Source of the DNA: Lepiota brunneoincarnata
Lineage: Eukaryota > Basidiomycota > Agaricomycetes > Agaricales > Agaricaceae
DNA length: 64,000 nt
Assembly (NCBI GenBank): GCA_023014365.1
Contig: JAEBUN010000034.1
Location: forward strand, 372,001-436,000
Reading direction: 5' to 3'
Shown here: positions 11,188-21,766 of the stretch, piece by piece
Numbering within the stretch: position 1 is the stretch's first letter
Layout of the letters: each line of letters begins with the position of its first letter
The notes under the pieces: generated by a model
Told to the model about the DNA's origin: nothing
Database searches by the model: none
The model's input: only the letters and a program-made list of their open reading frames with translations
Translations under genes and position numbers: made by a program

Positions 11188-11888
11188 TCTTGTTCCTTGT
11201 ACAGTACAGTACAGTATAGCAGGCATTGGCAACATAGTCTATATTCCTTTAATTATGGGTGCCAATGTTGGAATTAACGATTCTGGCAAACTGGTGGAAT
11301 GCCAATCACCAGTGCCCCCAACTGCTTCATGGAAGCTATGTTGTAGGTAGATTATATACATGTGTAGTTTACCAGTAGTACCTTATCCATTTACTCCCTA
11401 CCCCCATCATCCACCTTTCGCGCCGACTGACCATGTAGGCTAATCTGTGAAGAAACAACTCTGGGTATACCAGCAGATTATGTTTCTGCAGAGGTGCTCA
11501 GGGATCTGGAGAGCAGGCATCAGTACTTAATATAGGAGCAGGTTGAGGGTGTGAAGTACATTTTCTAGGAGCTTGTTGACGCGAAACTCAAAATAGCCAT
11601 TTCCCGGCAAAATGGTAATTTCTCTGTAGTTGAATTTCGCCATAAGAGTAAGAGTTTCGCGATTGAGAGGGGCCGACTGGCAAGAAAGAAGAAACATCCC
11701 AGCCATATATTGATAAACGTGTTGAGCCAGGAGCCCTCGGGCAGGCCAAGTCACTTTGATATCAATGACATCCTCTGCTTGGCTCGGTAAGGTTCAGTTC
11801 GGGGTACCAGTGGTAAGTGACTCACGAAGGCTTCTGTTGAGGAACTTTCGCGACAATTCTGCCCACCGCGCAATTGCGCAGTCTGACT
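11188..11888. other. Gap between CRN-like gene and NACHT relic
   Basis: Holds the 3' end of the CRN-like gene, a short GTACA direct repeat (about 11198-11215), and on the minus strand a 75-codon open stretch (11754-11527) that could be a remnant of the C-terminal part of the NACHT protein. I cannot align it to a known domain. Confidence 0.35.
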
Positions 11889-13334
11889 TTATGCAGAAAC
11901 ACCTTGATTTTTTGGATCTCGCAAAAAGCCCATGAAGGGTGTACAATAGATATAAATTCCCGCATGCTGGCTATCCAGTTTCAATAAAGAGTGAAGGAAA
12001 CGATAAGTACTTTGGAATTGTGCTTCCGATAAGCCTAACAGATTGGCATTGGTGACAGCATCGATACCACGTTCAAATGTTGCGGCCAGCAGAATTTTTG
12101 AATTGGCTAGGAGCACTTTCAGGGGCACGCGCTGCATAAGAAGCGTGTAAAAGAAGTCGAGTTCAGATAGAGGATGGGTCTTGTTCTCCTTAGCTGGATG
12201 ATAAGCGAGGGCCAGCACCACGCGGGGCTGGCCGTCAGGACCGGACAAATTCTCATCCTTGGTGAAGCGAGGCACGATATCCACGTAGATGAACGATCCA
12301 GCGGAGAGGTTAACGAGCGTCCCTATGTCCCGTTCTGATGGCCAATGATCCGGGAGACTATACTTCTGCTGAACCTCCTTCAACTCGTCTGTCAGGAACT
12401 TTGTAATTTTGTTGGTTGATTTCTTGCGACACAGGGATCTCGATGCGGAGACAGCAGTGCCACCTGTGGAGAAGTGAATGCAGCCTCGGCATGAGCCTCT
12501 AGACGACTGACGAAGGCCCAAAGGAGTGGAGTGGCTTGGTCTTGCACAGACCTCCAAACGATTCCAACAATCTCGTACTGAGCTTGGTTGCTGGCGCACT
12601 TATCAAGGCTATCAACAATAATCACCAGGTCTTTCAAATCCTCTCCTCGTTTCCTCAACGTTGCGAAAGGAGTGACGATGAGATCCTGGAACTGCCGTCT
12701 GATTGACTTGTCAACGAGAGTTGGGTCATCATATATCATGGAATCGAGGATTTTCCGCCATGACTTGTCCTTCATCGCGAGTTGATATGAGATGGTAGTG
12801 AATAAGCGATTGGGATTGTCCCTCTTGTTTGCTCGGGAGAAAAAGAAAGTAGTACCCAAGTTTGCCACTCTGGGCCAAGGCTTCCGCGCAGGACTGCAAC
12901 ACAGCTGATTTTCCAATGCCAGCGGGGCCATGCATCCAGATGATGCGGGCGCTCGCCTCCACTGCTGCTAAGATCCCAATGAACGATTTGGTCAGTGTAA
13001 TTGTAGCGGTTCCCGGGATGGCATCGAGGGGGAGGGTTGCGAGCAGACGAATCATGCAAGGCTTGTGGAATCGAATCATCGAGAAGAATTTAAAGACCTG
13101 CCATTGGTTCGAGAGGCCTTTTTTAATCGCTCTTGTCTAGTTTAGAGAGATAGCAGCGTAGCGCTCATCAGCTGGACCTGGAGTGATGACCGTGGTATGG
13201 GGATTGTTGACTGTCATACTTTGGACGTGGGATATTTTGCCGACTTGAACATTCTGAACATGAGATGAACGGTCAACGAATTGAAGTTTATGAATCTGGA
13301 AATTGTGAGCGTCTGACAGAGTGCCCTTGGACAT
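11889..13334 (-). pseudogene. NACHT NTPase (NLR-like) protein, frame broken
   Basis: Reading down the minus strand, the pieces are a basidiomycete NLR-type N-terminus (DAHNFQIHKLQFVD), the NACHT-preceding motif NPPPRCHPGNR, the Walker A WMHGPAGIGKSA, then TTFFFSRANKRDNPNRLF, a Walker B-like LVIIVDSLDKC, and winged-helix-like sequence ending in FMGFLRDP. These pieces lie in different frames. Shifts fall near 13000, near 12850 (within a TTTCTTTTTCTC run) and near 12460, and no plausible introns join them. The protein also stops shortly after the NACHT module, with no WD40 or ankyrin repeats. So this is either a decayed NLR or an NLR carrying several sequence errors. A real NACHT core is certain; its present function is not. 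Confidence 0.7.
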
Positions 13335-13687
13335 AGTGGGTATCGGGCAAAAGGGAGAAGTATGGGGTCTATCCTGGTTGCTGTGCGGGCGCTAGTTACT
13401 CTCGTCACCACCCGCTCGGGATAACTTACTGAATAAGTCATGTTTTCTCCGATGTGAAATTACTTGTGTCAATGCCTTGGCGTATAACGACAGTTGTGGT
13501 CTTCTGATCGATTTCGATTTATCCTTGCCCTCGCACTGGCAGTCACACAATGAGGTGAAGGAAAACAAACTTCTATTCTAAAGAGCAGTAAGCTATGCAA
13601 AGGATGGAAGGGTTAAAGAGTGCGATCAGGTTCAATAGACTAGAGGCATTGTCTGTTGAAAGGGAAACACGAGTCCGCATCCAGCGC
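13335..13687. other. Gap between NACHT relic and KRE6-like gene
   Basis: About 350 nt upstream of the NACHT relic and downstream of the KRE6-like stop codon. No gene seen. Confidence 0.4.
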
Positions 13688-15907
13688 TTAGCACTTTTCC
13701 CACATCTTGACATAATCACTGCGGGTGCACCGCCACACGTCAGCCTTCTTCTTATCCACCGTGACAAAGAATCCACCTACATTCTAAACGACAGATCGTC
13801 TGGATTCTTAGGCCAAGTGGCACTCCAGGTGTTTTGTGCCCTCGCAAAATCTCTCATGGCGGCTACAGGAGCAAAAAAAACGCGAAATGCATAGTGAACG
13901 ACGGTCCCAGTGTGGATGCTTGGAGAGGACAGCATACTCAACGAGCCATCGTACCACGACTTGCTATCGACTTGGTCTGGGAACCACCCGCTAGTACCAC
14001 CCGCAGAGAGGTTTATGATAAGATAGAATGCTGTCGGATAAGTTGCAGTGGTCAATTGGGGCCTGCCTTGTGAGAGAGAGTGGGAGAGGGGCCGGAAGCT
14101 TACGTTGATCGAAAGGGGGCATTGTTTTCCCGGCCTTGATAAGGGTTCTCTACCACTACCTGAGCAGAGCCGTTTTGCGCTGTTAGTGGAAACCTATCCA
14201 CTCACGGTTAGTGACTTTGTTTGGACGAGAAACGGAACGATGTGACTTACGATCCGCGCTCCCAGAACCCGTCCCTCTTTCCAGTCAGCTCAAGCTCAAG
14301 TGTTGCAGTCACCCGGGTATCAACGTAGAAGCGCATAAAAGTCTCATCCCACTCGAGGACGTATGTGTGGAAGCGCTGGTCAAACGAAGAACGCTTCATT
14401 GAGGTCCAGCCGAAGATCTGTCGAAACAGCACGGGCATGGGACCATAATTGAGGCTGCTGCGGACGAAATTACTGCCTTGGGCCTTGTATGAGGGACCGT
14501 TACCTCTTGCTTCGAGAATATCGATCTCGCCACTTGCGGGCCAGGCTCCATAGGTGTTCTGCTCAGGGGAGCATCCATATAGCCGGCCAGAGCCAGTCTC
14601 TGTGGAGGCAATGCGAGTTATTGGACAGGAAATTTGTGACTAAGGATAATGCTCACCCCTTGGGCAGTTTGGCTCGAATCTCGACTTTGCCATACTTTAT
14701 GCTTTTCTTGCCTTTGGTGTTGATGCGCGCGCTGCGTACAGGGTTGATGACGGCGCCGGTAGCACTATTGGAACGGACGCTACAAGCAGTGCGGTTCCGG
14801 GTGGTACATCCACTGAGGGTGTAATTACCGCCATTGAAGATGTCGAGGTTGGGAAGGTCTTGGGTGGTGAGTGTGGGGCGGAAATAGAGTTGTGAGTTGG
14901 AGAGATAGAGATTGTCTGGAGAGTCAGTGGTCATTTGGAATTCTCCGTTGCTGGAACCAGGGTGAGGAACGGAACATCCTTGAGAAGAAGGAGACGTACC
15001 CAAAGCCGCCAAGTTCGACATCGCGAGACCATACGGATTCGTCAAGACTGTTCCCATTGAAATTGTCATCGAGGACAAGACAGAGCTGGCTATCGTCAAG
15101 CTTCTTGACTTCGGTTAACCCGAAATAACAGAGACCAGCGGCAGCAGCGATGCCGAGGATCATACAAAGAAAGGTAATCCACCAGCTGAGGCGCCCCTCG
15201 CGGTCTGGTTCCTGGAGCCAGGGTTTGTCTGCCTCATCCAGTTTCTGGTGGAGGCGGGTACTGGGGAGGGGAGGACGGGACTTGAGGGGGAGAACAACAG
15301 AGCTACCGTTGGGAGAGGATGTCCCATTGTTGTGGAGAGAGATGAGCTGGTGGTTGTAGTTTGGAGGAGACCAGAGGGACGAGGAGGGCCTTGAGGCGGG
15401 AGAAAGGAATGGGGCGCGAAACGAGTGGGAGCTGGCTGTGCGGGGAATGTTAGCTGCGGCGGGCTCATTGGACATCATGTTTGAGGCGGCGCTGTTCCTG
15501 AAGAGGGAGTTGGAAGATGAGGAGCCCTCTGCCATGAAGGGTGCATAGGGACGCCCGAGGTCGACTGAGGTCGGATAGTCGAACGAGGCGGAAAAGCGGC
15601 GGGGGGATATGCCGGGGATGGTGGTCCCGGGGTCGGGATTTCCTGGATAGGCCTGGAAAGGGAAGAAGAATGAGGAAGGGGGCGACCGGGTTGGAGGCGG
15701 AGACGGAGGCGCCGAGGTTCGGTCGTCGGCAGTGTGGTGCGGCATGCGTCTACGGCGGATGTAGATGGCGTCGCGTTCAGAGTCCGACTGGGTAGCCGGG
15801 TCGTCGGGGTTGAGACCGGGTGTGGGTGTTGGTGAAGGAGGGGGTGGGGTGGAGGAGAGAGGCGGGGGGTGGCGAGGTGAATGCGTCCCACTCAAGAGAC
15901 GGGGCAT
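13688..15907 (-). CDS. KRE6/SKN1-type beta-1,6-glucan assembly protein (GH16-like, type II membrane)
   Basis: Seven exons: 15907-15000, 14950-14657, 14599-14251, 14193-14104, 14030-13938, 13862-13781 and 13718-13688, for about 614 residues. A long Pro/Ser-rich cytosolic N-terminus precedes one membrane segment (WWITFLCMILGIAAAAGLCY) and a lumenal GH16-like domain with the GEIDILEARG catalytic motif, ERGSFP, NLSAGGTSGWFPD and the end FRIDYVKMWEKC. KRE6/SKN1 proteins act in the secretory pathway in cell-wall beta-1,6-glucan formation. Two places need one base fewer to keep the conserved frame: CCCC at 14566-14569 (between WPAIWMLP and EQNTYGAWP) and CCCCC at 14115-14119 (before APFDQP). Without that the protein stops just after WMLP. 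I consider sequence error likelier than decay because every splice site and downstream motif is intact. Confidence 0.85.
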
Positions 15908-16054
15908 TTTGGGCACAACAACCTTCGGGCACACACTTGCAATTATTATTTCTCTTCATCTTTGACGTCACAGCCACACATTACCTGGTCCCCCTGCCAC
16001 CCCTCCTCCACTTTTATTCAAAGCCCCATCCACTCACTTCCTTTCGTCCCCTCC
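15908..16054. promoter_or_regulatory. Shared divergent promoter of two cell-wall genes
   Basis: Only about 147 bp separate the start codons of the KRE6-like gene (minus) and the GT2 gene (plus). The GT2 side is pyrimidine-rich just before the ATG. It must carry both core promoters, which suggests co-expression of two polysaccharide-making genes. No TATA box is clear. Confidence 0.6.
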
Positions 16055-19000
16055 ATGGACTACGACCGCAACGACGCTCTCCTCCACTGGCTCTTTCGCC
16101 AAACTCAGGGTGATGCCTGGTTCCGTCCAAACGAGGAGAACATCTCCAGCGGTGTCGCCCTCCGCATCTCTGATGGTACTTTGATTCCCCTTCTCCCCCC
16201 TCTTACGAGCCTACTGATTCCTTATCTAGTCAATGGCGTCCCAGAATTTCGCGTCTTTCCCTACGAAAACGCTGCACTCGAGCCCTTTGAGACCGCAGTT
16301 GCAGCCTTGAATCCCCTCGTCGCCGTCAAGGTGCGCTCCGCCGCTGTGCACGCGGCCCTGGCAGAGGTGTGCGTATCCCTTCCTCAATCTGTCCCCCGGA
16401 GACCCAACTCTCTTCTGGGCCTCGCGGCAGCGGCTTCGCGGCGTTCATACAAACGTAATGGCGAATTCCGCGGTTCACTTGTCGCTTTGGCTCTCTGATC
16501 ACAATCACCATCAACCAAGTGCTGATTCTATTTTCCTTTTCATTTCCCTGCCTCGCGACGGCTATTCTCTTGTTCTCTTCCCCTTCGCCCGACATTTCCT
16601 TCCATTCCTTACACGTGACTGATCCTCCACATAGCGAACCCGATGCCAAGTCCATCTATGTCGACGCTAACACCCGAATCCAAATCATTGACACAATGCT
16701 GCATCTTCCCCAGGCGGATCGCGAGCAGTGTGCTGCCTTTATTGTGTGTCAACTCTTTTCACCCTTGAAACATCTTTCACGATGAATCCCCCTTGCAGCG
16801 CGATGAGCGAGTGATGGTCGTATGGTCAGAAGACCTCGACAACATTGTCCCTACTTGCAGCGATTTTGACGAGCGCCTGATCAAGCTCCTTTGGCGCTCC
16901 CGGCCCCCAGGCGCGACTGCAGCCACTATCGCTTCTTCTCACTCTCCTTCAGTCAATGACCATGGTAGCCTAGAGACCTCTGGCTGTGGTAAACCTTTAT
17001 CCCGCGTTGGCTCCCGCCAAGCCAGTCTCCGTGCCGGCGCCAAGGTATACGGAATGGAGAACACAGAGCTGATCGCTACGGAGGAAAAGGGCAAGTCCAA
17101 GGAAAAAGAAAAGGAGGAGGGAGAGGAAGAGGAAGTGACCAAGCTCAATGAAGATCAAGCGCACTTGGTATGGCAAGAAGTACGAGGTTGAGATTGACCT
17201 CGAAAGTCAGCTCCAAGAGAGACCCACGAAGCTGTATGCTCCGTTTTACAATGGCCTGGCTGCTGCTCTATCGTTCAGTGAGCGAATCACTTATCCGTGC
17301 TGAACTAGCCTGACCGGCCCCTAGTCTTCATAGGTAACGGTATTAGGACGTTGCTACGAGAATGGTCGCTAGATGGGGATTTTACCCGTTTTGCTCTCAT
17401 CGCTGTTGCCCCCTTGTTATTTTGTATATCACTCGTGGGTTTTCCTCTCGCTCTGCTTCCTGCTTGGTTTCTCAACAAACCCATGCAGTTTTTCTCCATG
17501 CAAATGATCCAAAATATCACTATGGCCATAGGCCCTATCGCTCATTACCATGAAAATTCCAAGTATTACTCGGCCGTCAAACCTAGACCCAACAAGCAAG
17601 TCGATAACAGCCTGCCCCACATCACCATCCAGATGCCCGTTTACAAGGAGAGCCTCAAGGCCGTTCTCGCCCCGTCGATTGAATCATTGAAAAGGGCCAT
17701 GCAGACTTACGCCCGGCAGGGAGGCACTTCGACCATTTTCATCAACGACGACGGTCTCAGAGTCAGTAGCATGTGTTCGTCCTACGACCTTCATAACTGA
17801 TGGTATGACTAGCTGCTGTCCCCTGCGGAACGTGATGAACGTTTGGCGTACTATGCTAATCACAACATTGGCTGGGTAGCCCGTCCCAAACATGAAGACT
17901 CGCCTGACGGTTTCAAGCGTGCCGGAAGGTTCAAGAAGGCTTCCAATATGAATTATGGTTTGAATAATCACTTTCATTTTTTGGAGTCCTAATCTTGACG
18001 GCTGCTTCAGGTTTAGCACTTTCGCTCAAAGCAGAGAGACTCCTCGAGAGACTCCTCACTGAGAAAGCTGCTGCTGGTATCAGCAGTGGTGAGAACGGAG
18101 AAAAGTCGTCTTCCAGCGGTTCCCGCTCTGGCTCTAACCCCGGTTCTACTTCCGGCCACCCCCAACAGCACGGATTACAATATCAGGGTCATGAAGGCCA
18201 CGAGAGCGTCATCTGGGGAATTCCGAAGGCACCCCAGCCCACCCGTGGACTTCTCAGTGAGGAGGATCTGGAAGAAAAGGCTCTGGCCTTGGCGATTGAG
18301 GAGGTTTGGGAGGAGAGTGGAGAGAAGTCAAGGCCTTGGGCTGCGAACGGGCGCGCAACGAGAATTGGAGAGATATTACTGGTCGTGGACGCGGATACAG
18401 TCGTACCCGAGGACTGTTTGAGAGACGCTGCGAGAGAAATGGCAGAATCTCCGACTGTTGCCATTATCCAGCATGATAGCGGTATGTGAATCGCATTTTC
18501 TTCATGTAGTGTATGGTATTGAATCACTTTGTCCCAGATGTGATGCAAGTCGCACATCATTATTTTGAGAATGGGGTCGCTTACTTCACGAGGAGGATCA
18601 ACAAGTGTATCTCTATGTGTGCGTCGCTTCCCTTTCCATTCATTCGTCCGCTTACAGTAAACTGCAGCATGCGCCAACGGGGAAGTCGCTCCGTTTGTGG
18701 GACATAACGCGTGTGTACTTCATCTATGGAGTATCCCTCCTATCAGTACTAACTTGACGGATCAGATTCTTGCGATGGAAAGCCATCCAGGATGCGGCAT
18801 TCATTGACCCCGCGGATAAAAAGGAGAAGATTTGGTCGGAGAGTAATGTGTCTGAGGACTTTGATATGGCGCTGAGGCTATTGCAAAGAGGCTACATTAT
18901 CAGGTACGTCATCCTTCTATCCGCACTCTTATCACATGAACCTCGTGTCAATAACCTATGGCTCACCGCGAAGGTGGGCAACCTACTCCAAGGGTGGCTT

Positions 19001-20075
19001 CAAGGAAGGCGTGTCGCTGAGCGTGGACGATGAGCTTAATCGATGGCAAAAATATGCATACGGGTGCAATGAGTGGGTATTGGGTTTCATTCTCCCCTTG
19101 TTTGACGTGCTTGTTGACGGCCTGGTATAGACTTTTGTTCAATCCGTTTATTCAATGGTGGCGGAAGGGTCCCATCGCGCCTCATATCCACAAGTTCATC
19201 TGGTCCAAGGCACCTATTCATTACAAGATCTCGATGCTGGCTTGTACGTTTCTTATCCTTTTCGTTTGGCGGCGGTCACGGTTTCTATGCTCCAGTGGAC
19301 TAATGGCGGTTGTGGGTTCTAGATATGTTCTCGTACTATGGTATCGCGGCATCGATCACAATCTCGCTCATCAATTACGTCCTACTGGGGTTCCAATTCC
19401 CAGTCGATGGTTACTTTATGCATTCGTTTGAGATTTGGCTTGCGACGATTGTAGTCTTTTGGGGATCTGGAACGGTCGGGTATACGCTTTTGGAGTACCG
19501 GTTAGGCGCCAGGTCGTTGGTAAGCCGATTTCAATTGAGCTGGTATGGTGAACTGACGGGTCCTTATGCAGCTATATGCCTTGTTTGAGAACATAATGTG
19601 GATACCATTCTTGTGAGCTTAGCATGGTCTTTTCGTAAAAGAAGGGGGGGGGTTACGACTGAGCTTTTGCCGTCCAACAGCTTCTTTTTCTTTGGTGGAC
19701 TCGCGATCCCCCTCAGCCAGGCGATCCTCGCCCACTTGTTCTCGTACAACATCCAGTGGACGGCGACGATCAAGGAAGTCGAACGGTCGAACTTCTTCAA
19801 GGAAATTCCAAAAATTTGCAAGCGATTCTGGTTCCCTTTGATCTTCTCGTTTTTGGTCATTGTGGGTATGATTATTTGTGCATCGCCACTGGTGCCGATT
19901 CAGTGGCGAGTGGATGGTTCTGCATGGGCTGTGATTGTTCCGCTTGCGTTAGTCCTTTTTTTTTTTACCTTGTGTGAATGTCGATAGTGACTTTGGATCC
20001 TACAGGCTCTCTACAGCGTGTCATATCCTGGTCCCCATTGTGCTGAACCCTTGGTTGATGGTTTTCTCTTATTGA
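16055..20075 (+). CDS. Polytopic family 2 glycosyltransferase (cellulose-synthase-like, resembling fungal Tft1-type synthases)
   Basis: About fifteen exons starting at 16055. Motifs in order: two or more membrane spans after YAPFYNGLAAALSF, MPVYKES, FINDDG (first Asp), VVDADT (DxD for the nucleotide sugar), SESNVSEDFDMALRL (catalytic ED), LNRWQKYAYGCNE in place of Q-x-x-R-W, then several C-terminal membrane helices ending PWLMVFSY. A lysine- and glutamate-rich linker lies near 17.1 kb. This is the plan of processive GT2 enzymes that make and export a linear polysaccharide at the plasma membrane; the product is not deducible, though a mixed-linkage glucan role as in Tft1 is possible. One frame step near 17141-17150 is not explained: frames join as TKL/MKIKRTWYGKKYEVE if one A is extra, or through a poor intron with an AAG acceptor. 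Several other introns in this gene do end in GAAG. Confidence 0.82.
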
Positions 20076-21766
20076 ACGCCCTTTCTTGACATGACTAGGA
20101 ACTTGTTTCTTGTATTCCTGGACGACATAGTTCGCACCTACAGACTGTTGTTTATGTGTTAACATTTCAACGACCTGGAGATCGTTTTCCTATTTACGCT
20201 ACTCTCCATGGTTCCACTATCTACCCGCCGCATGACTACTCACTTGATTACGACCAATACTCATTTTGTTAATGTTTTCATGCACCAGCACGATAATGAG
20301 ATTACTTTTACCGAGTCGACAATGCGCCTCTGGCCGTCCGTCCGCCGGCAGTGCCTACCAGTAGCCCGACTAGGATGCGTCACCTGGATTTAGTGAGGAC
20401 TGTTCATAGAAGTGGCGTTTGTAAGGCCGTTCCGAGGTACTTTAGTGGTTCGAACAAGTTCTTGACAAGTTGACACACCGGGCACCGTGGTGCTGGTTGG
20501 TGACAGGTGCGTAGTCTACGGTTCTTTCGGGAAAACACGAGGAAGAAGAGGAAGGGAGGAGGAGGAGGAGGGTTTCCGGGGTCCCGTCGGACGTAATTGA
20601 ATGGCTTGTATTGGGAATACGTCATGACTTACCGCCATTTATTGGAAAAGCATTGTCAAGGTGCGAGAATTTGGCTGTTTTTATCTGTACATGTATTCTT
20701 TGGGGTGGTTGTTGAACTTGGTGATTGCTGGCGCAAGCATATACGTTGGCTGTACTTACTGGGGCACGAGGCTGAGTGGCGGACACATGTGAGGGGGTCA
20801 CATCGTATAGAACACGCGATGCAAGGAAGGGGTTGAGGCAGACTAGCTGTTTTCGGTGGGACTTGCTGGGGGTTGGTGCGAGTGTGAAATTGTTGGTGAC
20901 CGTGTGTGGACTTGGGAATCGAGATTTGGATTCGCGATCGTGTGGCTGTGAGGATAAGAGACTAGGTGGTGATGATCGTGATGGCACGCGCAAGGACGCC
21001 CGCGCAGGGACGGAAGTGTGCGTAGAGTGGCGCGTGCGGGGGGCGTTTATCGTACTACTTAATGCTTCCAGGTCTCTGCGCTATTACCGGCGGTTATTTT
21101 GGATGCTTCCAGGGCTCACTCGAGTACTGCAAGGTTGACACGAGAGGCTTTCCTCCAGTCAGGGGTTCAAACGTTCAGTGTGCTTCGGTGTTCCGTATGG
21201 TTTTGCGTTCTTAATGTCGGTGGTATGGTGGCCCGACTGACCGTACTACGCGCGTAAATACTAAATGCATGACAACCGAGAATTTCAACCTGACACACGT
21301 GGAGTGAGGTTGGGAAAACGACCATTACCTTGAGATATCGTCAGGGATGACGTTGAGACGAATTTGTGTAAGAAGAGACTGGGGTAGATGTATGTTTGAC
21401 GGATGCAATTTATCATCGAAGGTGTTGGGTGTGTCGGAATTTGTGATGGGCATGGCGCGATGATTGGGGGGTGATATGTCTGGAGTGTGTTTATGAAGAG
21501 ATCTCGTAAGTCTCACACGGAGTAAAATCTTCTGGTGAAGTCATGACAAAAACTTCCACGAAGCTAAAGGTCAGTAGACCTTGCAATAAGCTAAGGCATC
21601 TCTTAGAACATAGGTCGTTAATTAGTTATGCATAAAGGTGTAGCCGGGAACCGAGGGGTCGTAAGGCTCAGCGCTCCAGCTTGAACCGATGGTGACTTCG
21701 GAGCTTGCCGAGCTTTGAAAATCTTTTTTGAATTTGTGGGCAGCCAACCACACTCTAATCACCAAA
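20076..21766. other. 1.7-kb gap, 3' and 5' flanks only
   Basis: Between the GT2 gene and the eIF3l gene. It contains a GA-rich simple-sequence patch (20541-20575) and no recognisable coding exon on either strand. The right end (about 21600-21766) should be the eIF3l promoter and leader. Confidence 0.4.

Noticed and set aside
15475..15891. 138-codon minus-strand frame and overlapping Gly/Arg-rich plus-strand frames
   Set aside because: They overlap the Pro/Ser-rich N-terminus of the KRE6-like protein in other frames; biased base content keeps all frames open.
20541..20575. GA-rich simple repeat as a functional element
   Set aside because: Short low-complexity patch with no further structure or context.
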